A DNA stretch of 12,703 nt from Nitrospira sp. ST-bin4 (GCA_002083565.1 MSXM01000094.1:1-12703); one strand, 5' to 3'. Shown: positions 1 through 7,614, counted from the stretch's first letter. A program made the numbers and translations. The notes: generated from the letters alone by a model not told the origin.

Positions 1-800
1 AGCCGGACAAGATAATTCACCATCGCCTCGGGCAGATAGCCCATGTCTCTGTAGGCCATGATCGACGTGGCGCCGTGGCGCTTGGACAATCGTGTTTTGT
101 CTGCCCCCAGAATCATCGGCAGATGTCCGAAGTGCGGTACGGGAAACCCCAACGCCTCAAAAATAGGAACTTGGCGGGGCGTATTGGTCAAATGATCGTC
201 TCCGCGCACGACATGCGTAATGTTCATCAGCGCGTCATCGACCACGACGGAAAAATTGTACGTGGGGTACCCGTTCGACCGGAGAATGATGAGATCGTCC
301 AAGACGGCATTGTCGAAGACAATCTTGCCCTTAATCAGATCCTCGACCACAGTCTGCCCTTCCTGCGGAGCCTTGAATCGCAATGCCGCTTCACTGGTCG
401 GATTCGTGAGACGTAGACTGCGACAGCGACCGTCATATCGAGGGGAGATCCCTTTGGCTTCAGCCTCTTTGCGCCGAGCTTCCAATTCTTCTGCCTTACA
501 GACACACCAATAGGCGCGACCGGCTTCGAGCAGCCGCATCGCATGGCTGCGATAGAGATCCATCCGTTGGGTCTGCCGGTAGGGGCCTTCATCGACATCG
601 AGTCCGACCCATTTCATGCCGTCAATGATGGCCTGGATGGATTCATCGGTCGATCGACTCTGGTCCGTGTCTTCGATACGGAGGATAAAGACGCCTTGCT
701 GCTGTCTGGCATAAAGCCAGTTGAACAAGGCCGTACGAACTCCCCCGATGTGGAGAAATCCTGTCGGGCTTGGGGCAAACCGCACGCGAACTTGCGTCAT
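1..800 (-). CDS. gltX: glutamyl-tRNA synthetase, N-terminal part (runs off the window start)
   Basis: Charges tRNA(Glu) with glutamate in the cytoplasm. About 266 N-terminal residues are visible; family members are usually about 470-490 residues, so the C-terminal anticodon-binding domain lies outside the window. Reading the minus strand from the ATG at 800 gives MTQVRVRFAPSPTGFLHIGG, with the class I HIGH-type motif HIGG at residues 17-20, LRIEDTD at 40-46, a zinc-type CxC pair (C99, C101) followed by RYDGRC (C126), the DDLIILRSNGYPTYNF region, the HVVRGDDHLTNTPRQ segment, and the KMSKS-type motif LSKR at 238-241. Start choice is firm because the conserved N-terminus begins directly at this ATG, although only a weak purine stretch (GCGAGAG) precedes it and no good Shine-Dalgarno is present. 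It is divergent from the reductase-like gene at 935. Whether it also charges tRNA(Gln) cannot be judged here. Confidence 0.97.
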   Translation of the reverse strand, partial: MTQVRVRFAPSPTGFLHIGGVRTALFNWLYARQQQGVFILRIEDTDQSRSTDESIQAIIDGMKWVGLDVDEGPYRQTQRMDLYRSHAMRLLEAGRAYWCVCKAEELEARRKEAEAKGISPRYDGRCRSLRLTNPTSEAALRFKAPQEGQTVVEDLIKGKIVFDNAVLDDLIILRSNGYPTYNFSVVVDDALMNITHVVRGDDHLTNTPRQVPIFEALGFPVPHFGHLPMILGADKTRLSKRHGATSIMAYRDMGYLPEAMVNYLVR

Positions 801-828
801 AGGAGGAAACTCTCGCTGAAAGACGGTA

Positions 829-858
829 TCTATAGCATGCACGGAAAAGTGTTGTACA
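829..858 (-). promoter_or_regulatory. possible gltX promoter
   Basis: On the minus strand TGTACA (853-858) and TATAGA (829-834) are 18 bases apart, with TGC just before the -10, giving an extended -10. This would start transcription near 822, about 22 bases before the gltX ATG. Each hexamer matches the sigma-70 consensus at only 4 of 6 positions, so this is tentative. I saw no convincing promoter for the divergent gene in the same 134-base gap. Confidence 0.35.
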
Positions 859-924
859 GAATCGATCCCCTCACGACTATTTTCTCTTTTATCTGGGGCG
901 TCCTTCTGATATGAACGTCTCGGA

Positions 925-933
925 AGGGAGGGG
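925..933 (+). promoter_or_regulatory. Shine-Dalgarno that decides the start at 935
   Basis: The purine run AGGGAGGGG lies directly upstream of the ATG at 935. An in-frame ATG at 911, eight codons earlier, has no such sequence (TTCTGAT precedes it), and the peptide between the two does not look like the family N-terminus. The start at 935 is therefore preferred. Confidence 0.7.
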
Positions 934-934
934 C

Positions 935-1636
935 ATGGCGGAATTCACGCAGACAGCTCGGGTGCTCTCCGTAACCGATCTCACTCCCAACGTTCGTCAA
1001 CTCATTCTTCTTCCCACGACACAGAAGCTCGCGTTCCAACCAGGACAATGGGTGTCGTTGAAGCTGCCAGTCGGCTCCACGCCGCCTCTCAACCGCGCCT
1101 ATTCTATGGCGGTCCCGGCGTCGCCCTCCGGTGAACTCACCCTCGTGTTCGACCGGGTGCCGGATGGATTGGGGTCCCGTTACCTGTCCCAGATCAGAGC
1201 CGGGGACGAATTGTTGTTATCCGGCCCCTACGGCAACTTCGTGCTCCCGCAGCCGCCCGATCGGGAGCTGCTGTTCATCGCCCAATATACCGGTCTGGTT
1301 CCGATTCGATGCATGCTGAAGGCCATGTACGCCCACCGCGAAACCGTGCCGGTTCTCGTGATCGCCGTCGGACCGGCAGAAGATGAATTGCTCTACCACC
1401 AGGAGCTGCTTTCGCTAGCCCTCATGCGCCCATCGTTTCGCTATCTTCCGCTGGTTGCCTCCGGCGAAGAGTCCGCAGTTGCGTTGACCGTGAGCATGCT
1501 GAGCCAACTCGTGAATGACCGATCCAAGGTTATTCCCATGCTCTGCGGAACCAAGAGATTCGTGAGGCCCCTACGAGGCTATTTTGTCGAAACGGGATAT
1601 GACCGGAAGGACGTGAAGACGGAAACGTACGATTAG
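935..1636 (+). CDS. ferredoxin-NADP reductase-like FAD/NAD(P)-binding oxidoreductase
   Basis: Predicted soluble flavoprotein of 233 residues moving electrons between NAD(P)H and a one-electron carrier. The N-terminal FAD barrel has FQPGQWVSL (34-42), the flavin-binding RxYS motif as RAYS (54-57), GLGSRYL (78-84) and GPYGNF (97-102). The C-terminal nucleotide-binding half has YTGLVPIRCML from 118, then a Cys-Gly pair (C204-G205), and ends ETGYDRKDVKTETYD, typical of the fold. Two motifs are degenerate: the nucleotide loop reads AQYTGLVP where relatives have a glycine-rich GGTGIAP-type loop, and LCGTKRFV stands where CGPPPMV is usual. It has no iron-sulfur domain of its own. The gene is convergent with the ISC-type ferredoxin gene 98 bases away, so it may be that ferredoxin's reductase; this is inference. 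A subunit of another FNR-type enzyme is the main alternative. FAD family assignment is firm; substrate is open. Confidence 0.85.
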   Translation: MAEFTQTARVLSVTDLTPNVRQLILLPTTQKLAFQPGQWVSLKLPVGSTPPLNRAYSMAVPASPSGELTLVFDRVPDGLGSRYLSQIRAGDELLLSGPYGNFVLPQPPDRELLFIAQYTGLVPIRCMLKAMYAHRETVPVLVIAVGPAEDELLYHQELLSLALMRPSFRYLPLVASGEESAVALTVSMLSQLVNDRSKVIPMLCGTKRFVRPLRGYFVETGYDRKDVKTETYD

Positions 1637-1734
1637 CAAACCGTGTATCGTCAACCGTTATGGGTTGTTCGAGACCAGGTCAAATAGTGGGATTCAAAAC
1701 GAATGATGACGGCGCATGACAGATCACGCACGCG

Positions 1735-2151
1735 TCAATGTCCTTCCCGGACAAGGTTTTTATTAACGGCCGGTATCTCGACAACGATGTCTTTGGTGCC
1801 GTTGGGCACACACTGACATCCCAACCGTGAATGCAGTGTGGTCATCGGCGCTTCATCGAGTTGGTCATATTCGTCATCCGTGCCTTCATTACAGGTATCG
1901 AGACCCTGCTTGACCATGACATGGCAGGTTGAACAGGCGCACACTCCTCCGCATACGTGCTCCAAATCCACTCCATTCCCCATAGCAATATCGAGAAGGC
2001 TCCCCGGAAGCCCCGTTGAACCATAGGGAATTCTGGCTGGATCTACAGCAACTTTCGTGACCGTCCCGTCCGGCTGAATATAGGTGACGGTATACGCGGT
2101 TTTGGGGAGGTCATAGTCGGCCTTTTCAATATAGGGATTTGTCCCACCCAT
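1735..2151 (-). CDS. fdx: ISC-type [2Fe-2S] ferredoxin
   Basis: Small acidic electron carrier of 138 residues, of the adrenodoxin/ISC class that gives electrons to cluster assembly on IscU. The segment EHVCGGVCACSTCHV matches E. coli Fdx EHACEKSCACTTCHC, and SRLGCQC matches SRLSCQA, so the cluster ligands are C67, C73, C76 and C112. C71 has an equivalent in E. coli Fdx; C87 and C114 are extra. The C-terminal DIVVEIPAVNKNLVREGH is also typical of the class. About 20 residues at the N-terminus (to K17) precede the usual start of the fold. The ATG at 2151 is supported by AAGGA (complement of about 2160-2165) about 8-9 bases upstream. In E. coli fdx lies between hscA and iscX; here it is divergent from iscR and shares its control region, which suggests co-regulation with the isc operon. 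Confidence 0.95.
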   Translation of the reverse strand: MGGTNPYIEKADYDLPKTAYTVTYIQPDGTVTKVAVDPARIPYGSTGLPGSLLDIAMGNGVDLEHVCGGVCACSTCHVMVKQGLDTCNEGTDDEYDQLDEAPMTTLHSRLGCQCVPNGTKDIVVEIPAVNKNLVREGH

Positions 2152-2186
2152 CGACCTGTTCCTTTCTCGCTACCAGTCTAACTTTC

Positions 2187-2207
2187 GCCCGTATGATTCA
2201 TACGGGC
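2187..2207. repeat. perfect 10-base inverted repeat in the fdx leader
   Basis: GCCCGTATGA (2187-2196) and TCATACGGGC (2198-2207) are exact reverse complements around a single T. The palindrome lies 36-56 bases upstream of the fdx ATG and 21 bases upstream of the iscR -35 box. If fdx starts at the promoter proposed at 2285-2314, the element is transcribed in the fdx leader. A one-base centre suits a protein-binding dyad better than an RNA hairpin, though the RNA could fold with a larger loop. No T run follows on either strand, so it does not look like an intrinsic terminator. Confidence 0.75.
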
Positions 2208-2228
2208 AATGGTGCTTGGATCATAATG

Positions 2229-2258
2229 TTGACAGCCTTGAATTCTGCGTGCTATCTT
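2229..2258 (+). promoter_or_regulatory. promoter of the isc operon
   Basis: A perfect -35 TTGACA (2229-2234) is followed after 18 bases by TATCTT (2253-2258), with TGC just before it making an extended -10. Transcription would start near 2265, about 55 bases before the iscR ATG, and the two inverted repeats at 2263-2299 would overlap the start site and early leader. This is the best sigma-70-type promoter in the window. Confidence 0.65.
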
Positions 2259-2262
2259 GAGT

Positions 2263-2279
2263 CCGACTTATTTGATCGG
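2263..2279. promoter_or_regulatory. candidate Rrf2/IscR operator overlapping both divergent start sites
   Basis: The 17-base CCGACTTATTTGATCGG is an imperfect dyad (CCGA-N9-TCGG). Against the core of the E. coli IscR type 1 site as I recall it, YYGACTRWWWYAGTCRR, it matches 14 of 17 positions; the outer flanks do not match. It covers the predicted iscR start (about 2265) and the predicted fdx start (about 2278), a position suited to repression of both. Binding is inferred from the sequence only. Confidence 0.4.
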
Positions 2280-2299
2280 AGATCATTATAGTCTCCGAT
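2275..2299. repeat. 8-base inverted repeat centred on the fdx -10 box
   Basis: ATCGGAGA (2275-2282) and TCTCCGAT (2292-2299) are exact reverse complements around nine bases. The spacer holds the reverse complement of TATAAT, so a protein bound here would cover the fdx -10 element. In iscR mRNA the repeat could instead form a leader hairpin about 20 bases before the start codon. It shares bases 2275-2279 with the dyad at 2263-2279, so the two could compete. Confidence 0.6.
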
Positions 2300-2314
2300 G
2301 GTATTGATCGGCAA
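2285..2314 (-). promoter_or_regulatory. promoter of fdx
   Basis: On the minus strand TTGCCG (2309-2314) and a perfect TATAAT (2285-2290) are 18 bases apart. The start would be near 2278, leaving a leader of about 127 bases before the fdx ATG that contains the perfect palindrome at 2187-2207. The two divergent promoters face each other and their predicted transcripts overlap by a few bases. Confidence 0.55.
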
Positions 2315-2319
2315 TAGTC

Positions 2320-2793
2320 ATGTTGAAAATATCAAAAAAAGCTGATTACGCGCTCATGGCGCTCCAACACATCGCCTTGGTCCAATTCGGCGATGTGACC
2401 CCGGGCCGCGTCGTGAATACCAAGGAGATCGCCGAAGAATACAACATCCCATTGGAACTGTTGGCAAAGGTGCTCCAAGCTCTCTCCAAGAACGGCATGA
2501 TCGAGAGCCATAACGGCCCCAAGGGGGGATACTTGCTCGCCCGAAACGCGAGTCATATCACAATCGCACAAATTCTCGAAAGCATCGAAGGTCCGTTGGG
2601 ACTGACCGACTGTTCACATGAAAAGGATGGTGACTTCTGCATGCAACGGGAGCATTGCAACATCCGCACGCCGCTGTTGAAGGTGCAGGACAGCATCTAT
2701 CAACTGCTTAATAGTATGACCCTGCAAGATATGATGGGCGGCACGCCGCTCATTACGATTCAGTCGCCGTCAACACAAGGAGTCGACCGATGA
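2320..2793 (+). CDS. iscR: Rrf2-family iron-sulfur transcription regulator (IscR-like)
   Basis: Predicted cluster-sensing repressor of 157 residues that sets isc expression to cluster demand. The N-terminus MLKISKKADYALMALQHIA is the Rrf2 start; a winged helix follows, with a recognition-helix region at about 34-58 and the wing GPKGGYLLAR (66-75). Three cysteines that could hold the cluster are C98, C107 and C113. Spacing is C-x8-C-x5-C, where E. coli IscR has C-x5-C-x5-C followed by His107; the residue at that His position here is R116. D9 aligns with Asp8, a cluster ligand in Streptomyces NsrR, so the ligand set may be three Cys plus Asp. The name rests mainly on its position as first gene of the isc operon. 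Its last four bases overlap iscS (ATGA), implying translational coupling. No clear Shine-Dalgarno precedes the ATG, but the conserved N-terminus fixes the start. Confidence 0.9.
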   Translation: MLKISKKADYALMALQHIALVQFGDVTPGRVVNTKEIAEEYNIPLELLAKVLQALSKNGMIESHNGPKGGYLLARNASHITIAQILESIEGPLGLTDCSHEKDGDFCMQREHCNIRTPLLKVQDSIYQLLNSMTLQDMMGGTPLITIQSPSTQGVDR

Positions 2794-4007
2794 AGCTTCC
2801 AATTTTCCTCGACAACCATTCGACCACCCCGATGGATCCACGGGTTCTGGACGCTATGCTTCCGTATTTTGTCGAAAAGTTCGGTAATGCCGCCAGCCGC
2901 AACCATGCCTTCGGCTGGGCCGCGGAAGAAGCGGTGGAGCTGGCCCGCAAGCAAATCGCCAAACTGATCAACGCCGATTCGAAAGAAATCGTGTTTACCA
3001 GCGGCGCGACGGAATCGGACAACCTTGCGCTCAAAGGCGTCCTGGAGATGTACAAGGAAAAGGGCACCCACCTCATCACATCATCCACGGAGCACCGCGC
3101 CGTGCTCGACACGGCCAAGTCGCTCGAGGCCAAGGGCCTGGCGACGGTCACCTATCTGCCGGTCGATAAACACGGCATGGTCAACCCCGACGACGTGCGG
3201 AACGCGATCACGGACAAGACCGTCCTGATTTCCGTGATGCTGGCCAACAACGAAATCGGCACGATCAATCCGATCCGGGAAATCGGCAAGATCGCGAAGG
3301 AGAAGGGTGTGCTGTTTCACTGCGACGCCACGCAAGGTGTGGGGAAAATTCCCGTCGACGTGCAGGCCATGGGCATCGACCTTATGTCGTTCACCGCCCA
3401 TAAGATGTATGGCCCCAAGGGAGTGGGCGCGCTCTATGTGCGGAAGAAGAGTCCCCGGGTCCGCCTCGTCGCCCAAATGGACGGCGGCGGGCATGAACGC
3501 GGCATGCGCTCCGGCACCCTGCCGGTGCCGCTGATCGTCGGGTTCGGCAAGGCTTGCGAATTGTGCGAACAGGAAATGGCGACGGAAACGGCGCGCCTGA
3601 CAGCGATGCGCAATCGGCTCGAAACAGCCATTATGGCGGGATTGGAAGAAAGTTATCTGAACGGCCACCCCACCGACCGGCTGCCGGGCAATCTCAACAT
3701 CTCCTTTGCCTATGTTGAAGGTGAATCGTTGCTGATGGGCATGAAAGACATCGCGCTCTCGTCCGGATCGGCCTGCACCTCGGCCACACTGGAGCCGTCA
3801 TATGTCTTGCGCGCACTCGGCGTTGGGGTTGAACTTGCCCACTCGTCGATCCGCTTTGGCTTGGGCCGGTTCAACACCGAAGAAGAGGTTGACTACACCA
3901 TCAAGAAGGTTATGGAGATTGTGACCAAATTGCGGGAAATGTCTCCACTCTATGAGATGGCTAAAGAAGGCGTCGATTTGAAGTCAGTTCAATGGGCAGC
4001 CCACTGA
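2790..4007 (+). CDS. iscS: cysteine desulfurase IscS
   Basis: PLP enzyme of 405 residues that converts cysteine to alanine and carries the sulfur as a persulfide for IscU. It is a group I (NifS/IscS) desulfurase: LDNHSTTPMDPRVLDAM at 7-23, FTSGATESDN at 69-78, HCDATQGVGK before the PLP region, SFTAHKMYGPKG with the PLP lysine K205, and the mobile-loop nucleophile C329 in LSSGSACTSATLEPSYVLRALG. E. coli IscS is 404 residues, with K206 and C328 at matching places. The start has AAGGAG at 2777-2782, seven bases before the ATG, and overlaps the iscR stop by four bases. All residues needed for activity are present. Confidence 0.98.
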   Translation: MKLPIFLDNHSTTPMDPRVLDAMLPYFVEKFGNAASRNHAFGWAAEEAVELARKQIAKLINADSKEIVFTSGATESDNLALKGVLEMYKEKGTHLITSSTEHRAVLDTAKSLEAKGLATVTYLPVDKHGMVNPDDVRNAITDKTVLISVMLANNEIGTINPIREIGKIAKEKGVLFHCDATQGVGKIPVDVQAMGIDLMSFTAHKMYGPKGVGALYVRKKSPRVRLVAQMDGGGHERGMRSGTLPVPLIVGFGKACELCEQEMATETARLTAMRNRLETAIMAGLEESYLNGHPTDRLPGNLNISFAYVEGESLLMGMKDIALSSGSACTSATLEPSYVLRALGVGVELAHSSIRFGLGRFNTEEEVDYTIKKVMEIVTKLREMSPLYEMAKEGVDLKSVQWAAH

Positions 4008-4039
4008 ACTGACACGACGCGATATACAAGGAGGACGTC

Positions 4040-4435
4040 ATGGCATACAGCGATAAAGTCGTCGATCATTTTAATAACCCCCGGAACATGGGAAGTTTCA
4101 AAAAAGACGAAGACGGCGTTGGTACCGGCATGGTCGGCGCGCCGGAATGCGGCGATGTGATGAAGCTGCAGATCAAGGTGCAGGACGATATGATCGTAGA
4201 CGCCAAGTTTAAGACCTTCGGCTGCGGGTCCGCCATCGCCAGTTCCAGCTTGGCCACCGAATGGCTCAAGGGCAAAACGATCGAAGAGGCCCAGAAGATC
4301 AAGAATACCGACATCGTGCAGGAGCTGAATCTCCCGCCGGTGAAGATCCATTGTTCTGTGCTGGCGGAAGACGCCATCAAGGCCGCGCTGGCGGATTATC
4401 AGAAAAAGGCCGACAAGACAGAAGCAGCCGGATAG
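4040..4435 (+). CDS. iscU: iron-sulfur cluster scaffold IscU
   Basis: Scaffold of 131 residues on which [2Fe-2S] clusters are built from IscS sulfur, iron and ferredoxin electrons. Visible ligands are C37 and D39 in GAPECGDVM, C62 in KTFGCGSAIASSSL, and H104-C105 in KIHCSVLAEDAIKAAL. The LPPVK motif at 98-102 is the site bound by HscA, which agrees with hscB and hscA lying downstream. A strong Shine-Dalgarno AAGGAGG (4028-4034) stands 5 bases before the ATG. The intergenic space after iscS is 32 bases. The tail after residue 120 is lysine-rich and slightly longer than in E. coli. Confidence 0.98.
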   Translation: MAYSDKVVDHFNNPRNMGSFKKDEDGVGTGMVGAPECGDVMKLQIKVQDDMIVDAKFKTFGCGSAIASSSLATEWLKGKTIEEAQKIKNTDIVQELNLPPVKIHCSVLAEDAIKAALADYQKKADKTEAAG

Positions 4436-4477
4436 CCCCCATCGCAGAGGCAACAAGCAAAGGGAAGGAGCGCGCCC

Positions 4478-4837
4478 ATGGATACACCGGAAACGACCAC
4501 AACGCCCGAGCCGGTCGTCACCTTGAGCGAATCGGCATTGAAGGAAGTCAAGCGGCTCATTAACGTGCAAGGCATTGAGAGCGGGGGGCTTCGCCTCGGC
4601 GTCAAGGGCGGCGGCTGCTCAGGGCTCAGCTATACGATCAATTTCGACGAGAAGATCGGGCAGTACGACCAGGTTTTCGAGTTCGACGGGGTCAGGGTGA
4701 TCATCGACGCCAAAAGTGCGATTTACTTGCAGGGGACGCAACTCGACTACCAAAAGGATCTCATGGGCGGCAATTTCAAGTTCGTGAACCCGAATGCCAA
4801 TAAGACCTGCGGCTGCGGAGAGTCGTTCTCGGCGTAG
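4478..4837 (+). CDS. iscA: A-type iron-sulfur carrier IscA
   Basis: A-type carrier of 119 residues that receives clusters from IscU, or binds iron, and passes them to target proteins. The three defining cysteines are present: C47 in KGGGCSGLSY and C111 and C113 in TCGCGESFSA. The N-terminus carries about 12 extra residues rich in Thr, Pro and Glu before the fold begins at VVTLSESALKEVKRL. AAGGAG (4465-4470) lies seven bases before the ATG. The gene follows iscU by 42 bases in the same operon. ErpA and SufA are close relatives that sequence alone separates poorly; position favours IscA. Confidence 0.95.
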   Translation: MDTPETTTTPEPVVTLSESALKEVKRLINVQGIESGGLRLGVKGGGCSGLSYTINFDEKIGQYDQVFEFDGVRVIIDAKSAIYLQGTQLDYQKDLMGGNFKFVNPNANKTCGCGESFSA

Positions 4838-4992
4838 ACACCTTGTGCGCTGCACATTCTGGCCGCTCACACAAACTGCGCCGTGCCCACAGCCTGTACC
4901 TTCACTTCTCAGAAGCCGGCGGTTTGTTTTCAGCAACCTGTGCGGGGAGGGCACGCAGCTGTCCCGTCAGGCCAATATAGGCGGAGTGACAT
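4838..4992. other. spacer between iscA and hscB
   Basis: This 155-base gap is the longest inside the operon. It holds a small perfect hairpin, TGTGC-GCT-GCACA (4844-4856), just after the iscA stop, with no T run after it. I see no good promoter. An in-frame TGA two codons before the hscB ATG rules out upstream extension of hscB. The gap might host an mRNA processing point separating iscRSUA from hscBA-iscX. Confidence 0.4.
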
Positions 4993-5709
4993 ATGGATCA
5001 TCACCACACGCACAACACCGGTTCACGCGATCTTCGGATGGCCAGAAGCATGTGCTGGCACTGCCAATCCGAAATGTCCGGTGAGTATTTCTGCGAACGT
5101 TGCGTGAAGGTCCAGCCCGTCTCGAAAGAGACGGATTATTTTACCTGCTTTGGCCTTCCTCGCCGGTTGACCATCGACCTGAAGAAGCTGGAAGCGAAAT
5201 TCTACGAGATGAGCCGCGCATTTCATCCCGACTTTTATCAGAACAAGAGCGAGACCGAGCAGACTATCAGCCTTGGGAACGCGGCCACTCTCAACACGGC
5301 CTATCGCACACTTCGTGATCCGATTCAGCGCGCCGAGTATCTGCTCGACCTGGAGGCCGGATCGGTTAAGGACATTCGCACATCGCCGCCGAGCGATCTC
5401 TTCGAGGAAATTCTCGAGCTGCAAGAAACGGTTGAAGCGTATCGGGCAAGCGATCGCTCCTCCGAAACAGGCCGGCAACTGCTCGCGCGGCTTGTGGCAG
5501 AACGACAGGCCTTGGATCAGCGCAAACAGGATATGGAACATCACCTCCAACAGATCTGTACCGACTGGGATGCGCTGCAAGACCGAGGCGAAGCCACCAG
5601 CCAGGCCCGTACGGAACGGGATCGCCTCCTGAAACAGATGCGGGAGATTCTCTCCAACCGGACCTACGTGAAGAATATTGTCAACGACCTCGCCGCAACG
5701 ATCGGATAA
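4993..5709 (+). CDS. hscB: co-chaperone HscB with N-terminal zinc-finger-like segment
   Basis: J-protein partner of HscA, 238 residues, that brings IscU to the chaperone and stimulates its ATPase. After a histidine-rich start comes C21-x2-C24-x9-C34-x2-C37 (CWHC...CERC), a likely zinc or metal site that E. coli HscB lacks but human HSC20 has in similar form. The J domain follows, about 48-118: DYFTCFGLPRRLTIDLKKLEAKFYEMSRAFHPD, with the HPD motif at 78-80, then NAATLNTAYRTLRDPIQRAEYLL. The rest is the helical IscU-binding domain with DLFEEILELQETVEAYR. E. coli HscB is about 171 residues; the added length lies mostly at the N-terminus and in the C-terminal helices. GGAG at 4983-4986 supports the ATG at 4993. 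ATGs at residues 16 and 20 would also keep the cysteines. hscA follows 5 bases after the stop. Confidence 0.94.
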   Translation: MDHHHTHNTGSRDLRMARSMCWHCQSEMSGEYFCERCVKVQPVSKETDYFTCFGLPRRLTIDLKKLEAKFYEMSRAFHPDFYQNKSETEQTISLGNAATLNTAYRTLRDPIQRAEYLLDLEAGSVKDIRTSPPSDLFEEILELQETVEAYRASDRSSETGRQLLARLVAERQALDQRKQDMEHHLQQICTDWDALQDRGEATSQARTERDRLLKQMREILSNRTYVKNIVNDLAATIG

Positions 5710-5714
5710 CGGAC

Positions 5715-7535
<1,821 letters not shown>

Positions 7536-7540
7536 GAAGA

Positions 7541-7602
7541 GCTTATGGCTGATGGCTGATGGTCGGACTCTCCAGCTATACGCTATCGGCCATATGCCAT
7601 AC
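7541..7602. repeat. degenerate heptamer repeat array
   Basis: Starting six bases after the hscA stop, GCTTATG is followed by two copies of GCTGATG (7541-7561). After 13 unrelated bases come four more sevens: GCTATAC, GCTATCG, GCCATAT, GCCATAC (7575-7602). All fit GCYNATN or nearly so. TATGGC in the first block is complementary to GCCATA in the second, so the two blocks could pair in RNA. I take it for a dispersed intergenic repeat of the genome, an inference from its form. It separates hscA from iscX. Confidence 0.6.
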
Positions 7603-7608
7603 GCTCCG

Positions 7609-7614
7609 AAGGAG
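7609..7614 (+). promoter_or_regulatory. Shine-Dalgarno that decides the iscX start
   Basis: AAGGAG stands seven bases before the ATG at 7622. The same frame is open back to an ATG at 7559, inside the heptamer repeat, but that start has no ribosome site and adds 21 residues absent from the family. Confidence 0.85.

Noticed and set aside
911..934. ATG at 911 as the start of the reductase-like gene
   Set aside because: No ribosome site precedes it, while AGGGAGGGG stands before the in-frame ATG at 935 and the family-like sequence begins there.
1652..1667. CAACC-GTTATG-GGTTG hairpin between the convergent reductase and fdx genes as a terminator
   Set aside because: Only five pairs and no T run on either side; too weak to call.
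2187..2207. Reading the perfect palindrome as an intrinsic terminator
   Set aside because: One-base centre and no T run in either direction, and it lies between divergent rather than convergent genes.
3081..3668. 195-codon open frame on the minus strand inside iscS
   Set aside because: It lies wholly opposite a gene with every catalytic motif and shows no family motif of its own; a shadow of high G+C codon use.
4883..5107. Small plus-strand open frames across the iscA-hscB gap
   Set aside because: They overlap the hscB start in another frame and contain no motif; hscB has its own ribosome site.
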